A stretch of 64,000 bases of DNA from Paralvinella palmiformis (taxonomy: Eukaryota; Annelida; Polychaeta; Terebellida; Alvinellidae): assembly GCA_025642065.1 (NCBI GenBank), contig JAODUP010000085.1, positions 765,001 through 829,000 on the forward strand, read 5' to 3'. Made by a program: the position numbers and the translations under genes. Positions within the stretch are counted from its first letter, which is position 1; each line of letters opens with the position of its first letter. Below, piece after piece: positions 49,507 to 60,399 of this stretch. A model generated the notes under the pieces. That model was not told where the DNA came from and did no database searches. It worked only from the letters and a program-made list of their open reading frames with translations.

Positions 49507-50344
49507 ATGACGTCACAAACCAAAACAAACCAGCCGCGCTTTGCATTGTGGGATTTATAGGGGGTCCGCTGAGCGATAATACCGGAATATTCCCGCCACT
49601 TTAACCTTAAACGTCAATGTTCCGGATCGGTTATAATCATGCCAAAAACTAACTTCTGTGTACCGTTTAACTCTGCTTTGACATCGAAAAAGTCGTCTCT
49701 GTTGAAAAATTGTATTCCAAAACTGAAAATCAGATTATAACTATATGCTAATCGTCCGTCATTGCTACTTTATAAATGATAGTAAAGTGTGGTATTCAAC
49801 ATTGTAAACCATAGTACAATAATATTCACTGCACATAACAAAGACTGTTAAAATGTGGTGTTCATAGTAAATCACATTATATTTAACGAAAAGAAGAATA
49901 GAGTCCAGTATAGTGGTAAATTTAATTTATTATTTATGGATATAATAATATGGTAAATTACACTTTATTTATCAATATTATTATCTATGATATCATGGAT
50001 AATAATATTGGTAAATTACACCTTTCACTGTTTCAGTCAATCCTTACACTGACACTAATTAAAAAAATTTGACTCGCAGATTGTCATTTCGAATTAAAAC
50101 TACCCAACGCTTTCTCAGCGTTTCATCCCGCGGCCAACACATGCCAACTTAAATGTTTATATTGCTTACTCGTGGCATGACAATACGGTACGCAGGAGTT
50201 AGTTTTCGGCATGATTATAACAGATCCGGAACATTGACGTTTAAGGTTAAAATGGCGGGCTTATCACGGTATTATCGCTCAGTGGACCCCCTATAATTCC
50301 CACAATGCAAAGCGCACCTGGTTTGTTTTGGTTTTTGACGTCAT
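49507..50344. mobile_element. non-autonomous TIR element (MITE-like), about 838 bp
   Basis: Arms of about 160 bp, 49507-49667 and 50185-50344, are inverted copies with roughly 90 percent identity by eye. They share tgacgtca, accaaaacaaacc, gctttgcattgtggga, gataataccg, cgtcaatgttccgga and gttataatcatgcc. No transposase frame lies inside. The core is AT-rich with a 38-bp near-palindrome (49973-50010) and three ggtaaatt(a/t)a repeats. The outer ends are hard to place because tgacgtca is itself a palindrome at both edges, so a target-site duplication and the TIR end cannot be told apart. Superfamily unknown. Confidence 0.88.
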
Positions 50345-50796
50345 CATGCAATGGGTCTATTGTAGAATTTAGCTGCCTTCATCAGGCACCGGAATACTTT
50401 TAGATGCCGAGCTCTCTCTCTCTTCATCAGCTAAACATTCCCTGCCTTATTAAGGTTGGCGCTGAACACGACAGACATGCCACTGGCTTGTGGTGCCTCC
50501 GCTGTTTTGATTTGTTTCAGGCAACTACCGCAAAAAGAGAAAAATTCCCTTTAAAAACAATCTCACTGAAAAAAAAAGAACAACGCTGTAAATCAGAACA
50601 TCAGCGCTTGAAATTTCACCGAGTACTTCGAATGAAGCAGCCGACATCCCCCTGAAATCAGTCACAGTCAAAGCACGCAATCTCCCAAAGATCAAGCACA
50701 ATTTTAAACTTTGTGATGAGGAATGGGAAGAGTGAGCTAGGTTAAAATGATTAACTATGCTAACATAAGAATACTGTGAGCACACACATACACAAG
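50345..50796. other. no recognised gene
   Basis: A plus frame at 50404-50655 is Lys/Arg-rich but shows no domain or splice signal; a short CT tract lies at 50411-50421. Confidence 0.45.
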
Positions 50797-50972
50797 GGGC
50801 ATCTTCATGGCCGAAATGGTAGCGTTGTTTGTCACCTACCTCTAGTGTCCGGCTTCGAATCACGGCTAGCCATGTCAGAGGATTGTTTGTTCTTAAATAT
50901 TTTTTCACTTCGCCTCATTACCATTGTCCCGTCTGGCATGTGCACAAAAGTGGCAATAAAACATGTTCACCA
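50797..50972 (+). mobile_element. tRNA-derived SINE, type 1
   Basis: A box catggccgaaatggtagcg, B box ggcttcgaatcacggc, body cttcgcctcattaccattg, then tgtgcacaaaagtggcaat and aaaac. Full-length but diverged from the 23.8 kb copy. Confidence 0.83.
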
Positions 50973-51649
50973 CCAACCGGCACAAATAGACGTACGCATG
51001 GTTACACACTCCCATTAACTTTACACCAAACTCGTTTTATTTGTAATTAATCTTCGAAGAAACTCAACAGGAGTCTAAATCAAAAATAGAAATAATGTCA
51101 CCACTGACCTTTCCCAGATCCTTATATCCGGAATAACATCCACACAGCAATAATCCCATAGTCTAAGATAACGAAATGTGTTCCAAAAAAAGACATACAG
51201 TTATCAAAACAGGTAGAGACAGCCAACAATTGAGTGATGCTCCTGACGTTCAATGTTCTACTTATCCCAGTCTGTCCTGTCTTGCCGACAACACCTCACC
51301 CACTGTCATCTATCCGTGGCTATTTGTGTATGCAAAACACAAATAACGCAGACACAGACATTGTTGTCATTAATCAACAAAACTCCAGACTACGTCATGT
51401 AATTTTCATGAGCATAATTAAGTTCGGCTAATTACGGCACCTCTACCGACGAATGTAGATTATCAACAAGCAACCAATGTACCGTCATACCGAATACACG
51501 GTCACAATACCACATGGATTAAACCCGGATAGATTATCTCTATATACAGAGAGATATAAACTGTAGATATCAACCGAAACAATAAACAGCGTGTTGGCTA
51601 CTAGCTGCCTTAGCAATCACACGTCAGACCCCAAACATAGTAATAGTGT

Positions 51650-51652
<3 letters not shown>

Positions 51653-51711
<59 letters not shown>

Positions 51712-51725
51712 TACACACACACACT
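51653..51725. repeat. compound (TA)(CA) microsatellite
   Basis: A TA tract of about 48 bp runs into a CA tract. Confidence 0.97.
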
Positions 51726-52055
51726 ATTACTCCGTATCTGCATTCAATTGCGTTCCTGACAACTACCTGATAGGTACATCAGCTAGTAATCAGGACCGCT
51801 GTTCAACAATAGCCAGGCCCACAAGAGAAGGATGGAGAGGGAAAAACATCCCAAAACTAAAACAACACATCTCTTGGAGTGATCCGGACTGAAAATAAAC
51901 AGGATCTGTTCGGTCTCTTATCAAACAAGGTAGCTAGAACACCTGTTTGGGGTTCCTTTGATAATGGCCACTTAACAACTAATTCTATAACGGAGTTACT
52001 GTGAGCCCAACATTTATATTGATTATAATGATATTAATCAGGGATAGAATTCCGA

Positions 52056-52117
52056 CGCGAATCGATTCGCGCAAATTGTTTTGTTACACGAATCATAGTT
52101 GATTCGCGCAAATTGTT
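52056..52117. repeat. 16-bp palindrome plus 37-bp-spaced direct repeat
   Basis: cgcgaatcgattcgcg (52056-52071) is a perfect palindrome. The 17-mer gattcgcgcaaattgtt occurs at 52064-52080 and again at 52101-52117. Confidence 0.9.
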
Positions 52118-52559
52118 CAACAAACTGGTCAAAGTGGAAACAAAACGAACGTATTTGATTTTAAAATCGAACATCAAAGTTATGGTAATTATTATAATTG
52201 TATATGTAACATTCTTACATTGTGTAATCACAGTAATGGATAATTTACAATGGTCACGTGGTTTTGTCGACTTTGTTTACATTAAAGTTTGCACAGTTCT
52301 CACAAATATCACGTCCGACCTCCATTTAATTGACATCTCTAATACAGATATATATTGTTCCATGTATCCATCCTTCTCCAGTATATTAGTAATTACTATG
52401 TATATTTATTAAAGAAATAAATCTACATACGATCACCATTATTGCGTCATTTGGCTGTTTCTGATTGGTTGTTGAGTACAACTTGTGTCTGATACAATCA
52501 TTCTATTTACTAAAAACAATGTGAGGTGGCAGAACTCCAAGACAGTTAGGCATCAATAT

Positions 52560-52893
52560 CAGACATGGGATCAATTCCATTATGCCAATTCCAATCAATT
52601 TCATTTGGTCAATTAAAATTTATCAATTCGAATACCAATTCCAAATTTATCATTTCCAATTCCATTTTTACCCAATCACTGATTGGAGTAGGTACTCCGA
52701 GTAGTTTATATTCCAAGTAGGATTGTCATGAAATAAATAGTTTTGAATTAAATAATAAATTAATTGGTGGATTAAATATTTTTGTAAGAAACTTCAATTT
52801 CAATTCCAAATTTAGCAATTTCATTTTTTTAAATAAGCAATTCCAAAATTGACCATCAATTCCAATTCCGGAATTGAATTGACCCGATGTCTG
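52560..52893. mobile_element. hAT-like MITE, 334 bp, with 8-bp TSD
   Basis: The ends are cagacatgggatcaattc and, reverse-complemented, cagacatcgggtcaattc: an inverted repeat of 18 bp with two mismatches. The flanks are atcaatat (52552-52559) and atcagtat (52894-52901), an 8-bp direct duplication with one difference. CAG...CTG ends and 8-bp duplications are characteristic of hAT elements. The interior is many diverged ccaattcc/aattt units with no coding frame. Confidence 0.8.
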
Positions 52894-52901
52894 ATCAGTA
52901 T

Positions 52902-54350
52902 ATTAACATAACATAGTCATCAATTGAGAATGATACATTTAGTGTGTTTGATTGTTTTGACACACTTATATTTATGGATTTTATTTTTAAAGTGCTAAGT
53001 CGATTATCTTAATTATCGAAAAAACATTTGCGAGAAACAACGTTTATTCTCGAAAATCCCAGCCGTCATAACAACATTAATGCAGGTTTAATAAAGCACT
53101 CGTACTTGAAAAACAAAAGGTGCTGCACAGTAAAATAGAATGTTAAACGTCATGGAAAGTGTTTAGAACAGAAGAGGGTTTTCAAGAGATGAAATACTCA
53201 AATCTTTGTCCCCTGTATCAACGAGTTAAGGCTACTACACTTAATCTAGAATGGCCACAGGGGTAAAGGGTCGAACTAGAGGCATTTGTATTAATATCTG
53301 ACAAGATAATCGAATGATTTTAGCTCATCAGTCTGACATAGGACATCACAGTCACACAGATAATCAGGCGCCCTAATGTCACATATACTCACTAACTTAT
53401 GATCTATTTCATACAATCTTCTATACACACTGTTTAACTTGTACGGTTGGACGGAGATACATCACTTGTCATGTCAGTTCGGGGACTTCTGACACCCTAC
53501 GGGTATAAAAAAGCCTACACTCTTCAGACATGTTTTACATCCTGCCGACACGCCACTACCGGGAGCCATTGTAAAAACAGTCAGCCGCGCAATGATGTAA
53601 CAGAACATAAATTACATGCAAATTATGGACAAATATGTAATTTATTGCGCCATTTAGAGCGTGTCTTCCTCACTCCCCGAAGCCCAACACCTACGCTCCA
53701 TACGTAATACAACCAAACAGACGAGCGCCATATATCAACAGTTCTCTCAGTCAGAGTAGCATTTCGAGCAGAATAAAATATATGTTTACTTTTAGTGTGA
53801 CTCCGTAACTGAGATGAACACATCGACAATACATGCTCCCCAAAGTAGACACATGCTGATGTCACACACACACTGGGCAGCGTAAAAATCAACTTTACTC
53901 TGTGTGGCAATCTCCACTTCAATGACAACCAACAGACATTCGGCAGAAACATCACTCACCGCCCAACATTAAAAATGTATCACCTCACTACTTATACCGA
54001 GATAGAGAGAAAGAGAGAGTTATGTCTATGCTTCTGTAACAGGTCACAATTTGATATCTCTAACAGACGTTAATATAACACTACACAACTACACTGTTTG
54101 GAGGAAACATTGATATATCCACAACCAAAATTAACATCGAGCTCTTTTTAACTGAGTATATTGGATGTACCCATGTCGGTATATATGTACGAGCAACGAC
54201 ATAACATGGAGAAACAATCCTAATTATAATATTACAACCTACAAATAGAGGCAGTGTTATTTGATGATAACATTAAGGTTAATTAGCAAAAACAATAAAC
54301 AAATAAACAAACAACACATTAGATTAAACTACTCCTACAACTGTATTGGT
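52902..54350. other. no recognised gene; weak minus-strand signals
   Basis: A minus-strand frame at 53623-53950 is open for about 110 codons with ordinary composition but no domain. Just upstream of it the minus strand has ATGTTGGGCG|gtgagtgatg (about 53949-53968), a donor-like site after an ATG. Treated as unproven. Confidence 0.35.
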
Positions 54351-54354
54351 ACAA

Positions 54355-54500
54355 CCATGGCCTCAGTGATAGAGTGGTTGGTTTCAGATCTATAGCACTC
54401 AGGTACAAATCCTGACCCTATTATGTCTGAAGGGTGTTTCATCTTTTACATCTAGGCTACGGTGTGTATAAGTGGCTGCAAAACAGCAACATTTAATTTC
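54355..54500 (+). mobile_element. tRNA-derived SINE, type 1
   Basis: A box catggcctcagtgatagag, B box aggtacaaatcctgac, then body gtctgaagggtgtttcatct and gtggctgcaaaac. The middle of the body is deleted. Confidence 0.75.
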
Positions 54501-54682
54501 ATATACAGTACAGTTTTGATCATGTAGTACAAATAAACCGCACAACCGTCCTATCACAACACTGTCAACGATGTGCAATACAAAGCATCACAACACAGTA
54601 CAACCATGTACATATCACCATCAGCCATAATGCAGCTGTCAACTCAATTATGCAACATTTGAAACACTGACTGACAAGTGTA

Positions 54683-54711
54683 ATGAATGAATGAATGAAT
54701 GAATGAAGAAT
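54683..54711. repeat. (GAAT)n tetranucleotide tract
   Basis: About six GAAT units. Confidence 0.93.
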
Positions 54712-54946
54712 GAAACTTTTTGAGCCCATATCTGTAACACGCAATGTCAAGAATGTGCGGAACACGAGCAGACTCACACTTATCTCACATCACTCAATCC
54801 ATGAGCGAAGAAGAAATCACTTAAAACTGCGCTGTGTTCTCATCCATGAAAACCTCATTTGGATAATAAAAAAATCATCTGAAAACACGTGCTACGTATT
54901 CCAGTCAGTCAGTCTACATGTTAATACGAATGATACAATTACTTAC

Positions 54947-55030
54947 CTTTGTGTAGAAGTACCTGTAGGTACCGTTTGTCTCGCCAGGTGTCGTGTGGAT
55001 GTATCCTATTTGTACCTGTAGCTGCTTCAT
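54947..55030 (-). CDS. candidate first coding exon, unknown (minus strand)
   Basis: An ATG in a near-ideal invertebrate start context (catcaacATGA) opens 28 codons, beginning MKQLQVQIGY and ending TYRYFYTK. It ends in phase 0 at a consensus donor, cacaaag|gtaagtaat. No signal peptide or domain is visible in so short a piece. Start and donor are both strong, but the frame is short enough to be chance. Confidence 0.33.
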
Positions 55031-55265
55031 GTTGATGGCACCGATATTTTTAGCGATTACACCGCATCAAGCCATATCCTGACAATCGAGATAACACCCT
55101 CGACATCGCCATCAACTGGTTCTGACCGATGACGACGAGACCGGAATCTCTTGACACAACATTTACACATCACCGGATACTATACTAGCCAAGTTCCGTG
55201 TCACAATTCACACATCAGAATCATTAAACTGGCCTCTGAATTGACGACTCTCAAAGCTCCATCTA

Positions 55266-55274
55266 ATATATATA

Positions 55275-55310
<36 letters not shown>
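55266..55310. repeat. (TA)n microsatellite
   Basis: TA tract with one AA interruption. Confidence 0.96.
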
Positions 55311-55313
<3 letters not shown>

Positions 55314-55915
55314 ACGATGGCCAAATTCCGTAAATACGTCAACATAACTCAATCAACTGATTATTCGTCGAGTTCGGAGGTCATCAGAACCACTAATTTC
55401 AAAGAGATCCTGACAAATCGTCATCATTAAACAAACAAACAAACCTATACAGTGTGAAGATCGCAGCGCCATCTGGTACTCAGCATCCAACACCGGTCGT
55501 TCATTAGTTATTCCAAGCCGTTCTACGGTTACATAAAATCACCAACTTGAGGTCGCCCAGGCTACACATAATGGCCAACTGGGTGTGTAAAACAAGTTTA
55601 TTCAGCTGGTTACCGAACTAATGGCCATATTTTCAGTAGATCTAATATTTCACCGCCCGATCTTTAGACGTGTGTATTGATGAGGACCGTCTGAGAAAGC
55701 TAACATTAACATCCGACCAGTGACGAGCTCGAAACATCACGTTGGCTGCACTCGTTGGCGCGCACAGCTTAATTAGAATGTTTTAAGTGCTGATTAGAAT
55801 AGCATTTTTAATCAAATCTCGCCCCGTAAAACATCGCACTGCTCCAGGGTTTACTCACGGCAAGCTGAAACCGATGGTTTATAAACAAACACCTGGCGAG
55901 AAAGAGGTGACTTGT

Positions 55916-56059
55916 ATTACGTAGTCTTAACAAACAGGAATTGCCCGGTCTTCACAAACAGATATCACCTGGTTTTAACATACAAGAATTACCTGGTCTT
56001 TACAAAAGGGTATTACCTGGTCATAACAAACGAGTATTACCTGGTTTTAACAAACATCC
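55916..56059. repeat. 24-bp minisatellite, six copies
   Basis: Six head-to-tail 24-bp units, each starting at attac/attgc/atcac, at 55916, 55940, 55964, 55988, 56012 and 56036. The unit is close to attacctggtcttaacaaac plus four variable bases. The spacing is exact, with substitutions only. Confidence 0.92.
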
Positions 56060-56121
56060 AGTCTTCTTTTGTCAGCCAATAATAGTATAACAAGCCTCCT
56101 CAAATAGCATGTTATCCTTAC

Positions 56122-56220
56122 GTACAAATAGGAAAAAGCACCAATCATTGTCCAAGTTGTCACACCACTGACCAACAAACAAATCCCGACACTGAGTACT
56201 CCTGACATCATAATCATCAT
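56122..56220 (-). CDS. weak candidate exon with hydrophobic segment (minus strand)
   Basis: The minus-strand frame reads MMIMMSGVLSVGICLLVSGV and ends IGAFSYLY at a donor, ttgtac|gtaagg, phase 0. The run is hydrophobic enough for a membrane anchor or signal segment. It may start at this ATG (poor context) or after an acceptor-like ccgtctcag about 20 nt upstream. A second frame over the same DNA is also open, and no family is recognised. Confidence 0.27.
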
Positions 56221-56299
56221 CCAACACACACAAAGACTGAGACGGCGATGTAATAAAACATTGCAGTTTAATGGCAAGTTAGTAATGTTTCGCTTTCTC

Positions 56300-56843
56300 C
56301 GTCAAGATGAAGCCAAACACTGCCACATCTACGTCATACCAACAAAGTCATAATCAAATCACCAATAAACAGGGGAGGGTGTTCCTGTTGGGGGGGGGGG
56401 GTATTCCCGGTACGCGGACATCAAATCCACCAAATTTCACCGAAATCGGCGGCTACGATCTCAAAGTATGACATAGTTAACATATTTGGCGATGTTTTGA
56501 CCGTAGATGCTGAACTGGACCACATCGGATGGGGGGAGTGATGCAGCAATAGTTTGTGGTCGGACAGTTGATAAATGGTGAGGCCGAGCTATAGGACATT
56601 GATTAGCCCCGGTCAGTCATAGCGGACACCTCGACGGTGTGTGGCCTTACGTGTCCATCTGAAAACATTTCATCTTTAGAAACATCTCATCACACGAACT
56701 GGCCGACCTCAACGAGGACGATCAGACATCACAGACTCCGGGACACATACAAACACATTCTCGGTGTCGATGTGCACTGTTGTGAATGGCGAGAGGGTGG
56801 TACGACTAGCCACACTTAATACCACCTACATCCTTCGGAAACC

Positions 56844-56845
<2 letters not shown>
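56300..56845. other. no recognised gene
   Basis: A G-run lies at 56391-56401. The rest is moderately GC-rich without usable frames. Confidence 0.5.

Positions 56846-56894
<49 letters not shown>
56846..56894. repeat. (TA)n microsatellite
   Basis: About 24 TA units. Confidence 0.97.
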
Positions 56895-56897
<3 letters not shown>

Positions 56898-57225
56898 AGC
56901 AGGTCCTCAACGCCGTATAACATATGGCGTAATAATGATAGCATTAATTCAAACAGATGTCACCAGTCTCTAACTCCTTAGACTACTTCCAGACGTCCTG
57001 ATATAACTTCACGTTATGGAGACGATAACCCGGCTCCAGAACAGATGGTTGATGGCCACTTGATGCCATTCCTTCTGATCGGCCTCGTGATAACATCAAA
57101 AGCTTCACTGCTGTCACAGTAGACACTAGTAGTAGTATCATCACCTTCCGTCATCAAGTATCCACCAGCTTAACAATACACCTGTTCAACCGAACCACCC
57201 CTATCCAGGTCAATATAGATCAGTC

Positions 57226-57271
57226 AATCACGTGCTAATCTTAGCACGGGATCACGTGTTAATCTTGTCAC
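57226..57271. repeat. 24-bp tandem duplication with CACGTG cores
   Basis: atcacgtgctaatcttagca and atcacgtgttaatcttgtca lie back to back. Each carries an E-box palindrome. Confidence 0.75.
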
Positions 57272-58180
57272 TTGTTCAATCCCATCCAGACTTAAAACAA
57301 TGAATGTTTCTTCTCTCCGGTTAATCTTCATCTTACCTTCTGTCGGCACAAAGACATCACATATCAGCCATAACGCGCATCGGCTGCATATACTCTATAT
57401 GTCATAATACATACAGACTAGACTGCCTCATACTAGCATGATAGTAATATATTTACAAAGGGATAATAAAAATTGTCACGCTATCGAATTCTATTTACAA
57501 ACAATGAAGCCATCTGTCTGATGCCATACAATAAACTATCTTTTCGCCCAATCGGAATCGATCCACTCCGAAATGCAGATTTACAAAAACAAATCGACGC
57601 CAGTAATAATTCACTATACGAGTCACTCGTATCCCGCAGCTAAAACTGTGCGCGCAGACATCCACAAAACCGTGAAGGCCTCCACAGACGTATCACTGAC
57701 TGTCTTAAGAAAAGCAAAACAGAACCAAGCCGGCTGTAAACAAGGTTGAAGTAATACCTTCCACAAGTCAAGTGTCTTTTACGGGGCGATATTCCCCAAG
57801 ACACAGTTCGCTGACTGTCACAGTTGTTCTTGTACGAGGTTAACCAGCCAGAAAAAAAGACTGGCAAGGCAGAGCACAAGGCCGATAGTTAAAATTCAAT
57901 TGAATACCACATTTAAGCCGATGAAAATAATGTCTGATTAAACACAGCCTTGAAGTGTACACGGACAGCTATAAGTAGAAAAACTGGTACAGCCCCAAAA
58001 AGGCAATAATTTCAACCGTGGTCGTCTTCCAGGAAGTCAACCATTGTCCTGTCGCTGCCAACCAACGCTCTGTACTTGATGTCATAACCTACAGGCCAAA
58101 ATACACAATGATAAAATTCTTCAGCTTAATATACCAGTTCAGGACTATTGAACTTGAAGGCCATGTTAAAGAAAAGCGCA
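57272..58180. other. no recognised gene
   Basis: A minus-strand frame at 57640-57879 is open for 79 codons without domain or convincing splice pair. Otherwise featureless. Confidence 0.45.
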
Positions 58181-58182
58181 GC

Positions 58183-58294
58183 CGTAATGAGGGTCACTGG
58201 CTAACAACGACAGCATCACCCATAACGAGGGTCACTGGCTAACAACAACTACATCACCCGTAATGAGGGTCACTGGCTAACAACGACAACATCA
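58183..58294. repeat. 38-bp minisatellite, about three copies
   Basis: Units start at 58183, 58221 and 58259 and share gagggtcactggctaacaac. Only a few substitutions separate them. Confidence 0.9.
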
Positions 58295-59900
58295 GAAATA
58301 CCGCTAAACGTCCAAATATTCACCGTATCACACACAACAACGGAGCCGCCATTGTCGAGGTCGGGTTAGTCGAGCACACTGGCTGGCTCTGTTCACTGAG
58401 CACGAACTGGTTAGTCATTCACATTGACCAAAAAGCACATTAAACGGCATAACAGTCCCTCGTCCTTCATCGGTTCCCGTCATTTCTGCACCACTGACCA
58501 CAACAAACATGACCACAACGAAATCTGAACGTCACATCAGCACAAACTATAATTATTTCTCGCAACATCCGCGGTTTCCTGGCACAGGACGGCCGTTGCA
58601 GAAGGTTCAATTTCCTTTCGTCAATAATACGGAAAGTACACCAGGAAGCGGAGAAAATAGTTCATGCCATGATGTTGGCCATTGTGAGAAGCTTGCTACA
58701 TGTTAAAGACTCGAAATGTGTTACGACAAAAACAAGCCCCAATATTGTAGACCACTCTTCCCATACGTTTCTACCTGGTAGTCACAAGCATATAACCGCT
58801 GTTCGTCCGTACATCAGACGATAAATAACTTACTCTAACTGTGTTATGACAGACAGACCCAGAAAAGGGCACCAACTCTATGAATGATAACTATCTGTTA
58901 TCGGAGTAACATTCACTCTATCAAACGCATCTACGCCTGGCCCAGTTAGACAACTAACAGCATCTTTAGATTTTAATCAACAGATCACTAGTCGTCGGAT
59001 ACGCCTATATAGTGATGGTAGACATGTCACTGTCAGCTGACTGAAGCCATGCCTGCCATCTAACGTTCATATCTAAAGTCTGTGGCTTTATGATCTTAGA
59101 TAGCATCTTCCACCACCGGACAGTCAGTCAGATTCTGGTTAAGTGTCTTCGATCCAAGAGGTAATGGAAATAACTTCAGCATTCTAAGAAAAGCGACCAA
59201 CTTAAAATGTATTTACACACGTATAACAGTGTCAGTCGCTGCATAAGGCTGCACTAACAAAACGCTAAATATCTGTGTATATTTATCACACAACATAGTG
59301 CACAACGATGCTACTGTGAATACTAAAAGAGCCATGGCCCTGAACAAAAAAAAAACTTCATACATAATCTGACCATAAGCCGAACCTACAAAACATGTTT
59401 AGGCAAGTACAAAGGACTCAGTATTCATAAATAGTTTCTGAGGGTGTTGTTAGGTTTCTGGGGGCACGTAATGAGTGCTGTGCATGAGAAAAATTCGAAA
59501 GCAAACTTAAACACAAAGAGCCTATGAACATAGTTCTCATACCATATAAATAATTATAAAAAAAACAGTAAATGGCTAATCAGAATGTTTAAATCCTAAT
59601 TAGAACAATATAACAATAACATTTCCTTCATGTGCATATAAATTATAATTATAATAATAATAGTTCCGAGATTATTTTTATACAGACATCAAATTATTCA
59701 TATCCTGCCTCACCTACAATCAGCAGATTTATTGCAGAGATAACATTTAATGAACAGAATCAAATATCACATGATTTAACATATAGAAAATATCTTACAA
59801 TCATAATGATGAAGAGATAATTATAAAAATAAATGAATAAGTGAACAAATATAAATAGTCTGCTGCCAAATATGGAAATCCATTACCATAATAACCACAC
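58295..59900. other. no recognised gene
   Basis: Mostly AT-rich; an A-run at about 59347-59356. No signals beyond short frames. Confidence 0.55.
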
Positions 59901-59906
59901 ACACAC

Positions 59907-59999
59907 TCAGTAAGCTTGGCGGAAAGAACCCAAGAAACAGACATCCAAATGAATTTCAAAGAAAAAGTCAGACTGGCGGCTGACAGATGATGCTTCCCC
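59907..59999 (-). CDS. weak candidate terminal exon, unknown (minus strand)
   Basis: After an acceptor-like ctgcattcaccag the minus strand reads 30 codons (GEASSVSRQSDFFFEIHLDV ... FRQAY) to a stop at 59907-59909. It is in phase with the candidate exon ending at 60152 (intron 60000-60151). No domain is recognised. Continuing downstream only CA-type repeats follow. Confidence 0.22.
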   Translation of the reverse strand, partial: GEASSVSRQSDFFFEIHLDVCFLGSFRQAY

Positions 60000-60151
60000 C
60001 TGGTGAATGCAGACCAAACGAACAATCATAATGGCACTGGCTGGTCCTTTTTTAGTCTGATGCATGATCACAGAAATAACCATGTCTTTTATTACCCATA
60101 CCCTGACATGTGTAACAAACAAGATGTACAAAACTTAATAAAATTGCTTAC

Positions 60152-60233
60152 CTTCGTTGTGGGTTCCAGCTTTATCCAGTATGAGACAGATAACTCATCA
60201 CCTTAGCAGCCATGACATCAAGAAGGCATACTT
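60152..60233 (-). other. candidate spliced exon, coding status unclear (minus strand)
   Basis: The acceptor cgttgttcttcag (ending at 60234) and the donor acgaag|gtaagc bound an 82-nt segment with excellent splice signals, but all three frames contain a stop. Using the alternative acceptor gctgctaag (exon 60201-60152) leaves an open frame, DELSVSYWIKLEPTTK, that joins in phase to the 59999-59907 segment. It could equally be a non-coding or untranslated exon. Confidence 0.3.
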
Positions 60234-60399
60234 CTGAAGAACAACGTTGAATAATGAATGATACACAATGAGAAAAGTAATTAAAGTCTCGGACAGAAGC
60301 ATCCTTTTTGCTGTGCTGTCTAGCTATATTACCTGGCTTCCAACATTCAAGAACCGGGTAACTTGGAAAAAAAGTGGCACTTATCAATATCCACAACAG

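Noticed and set aside
53623..53955. Minus-strand 110-codon frame
   Set aside because: Longest ordinary-composition frame in its region, but no domain, and it sits just inside a proposed intron after a donor-like site; not enough to call.
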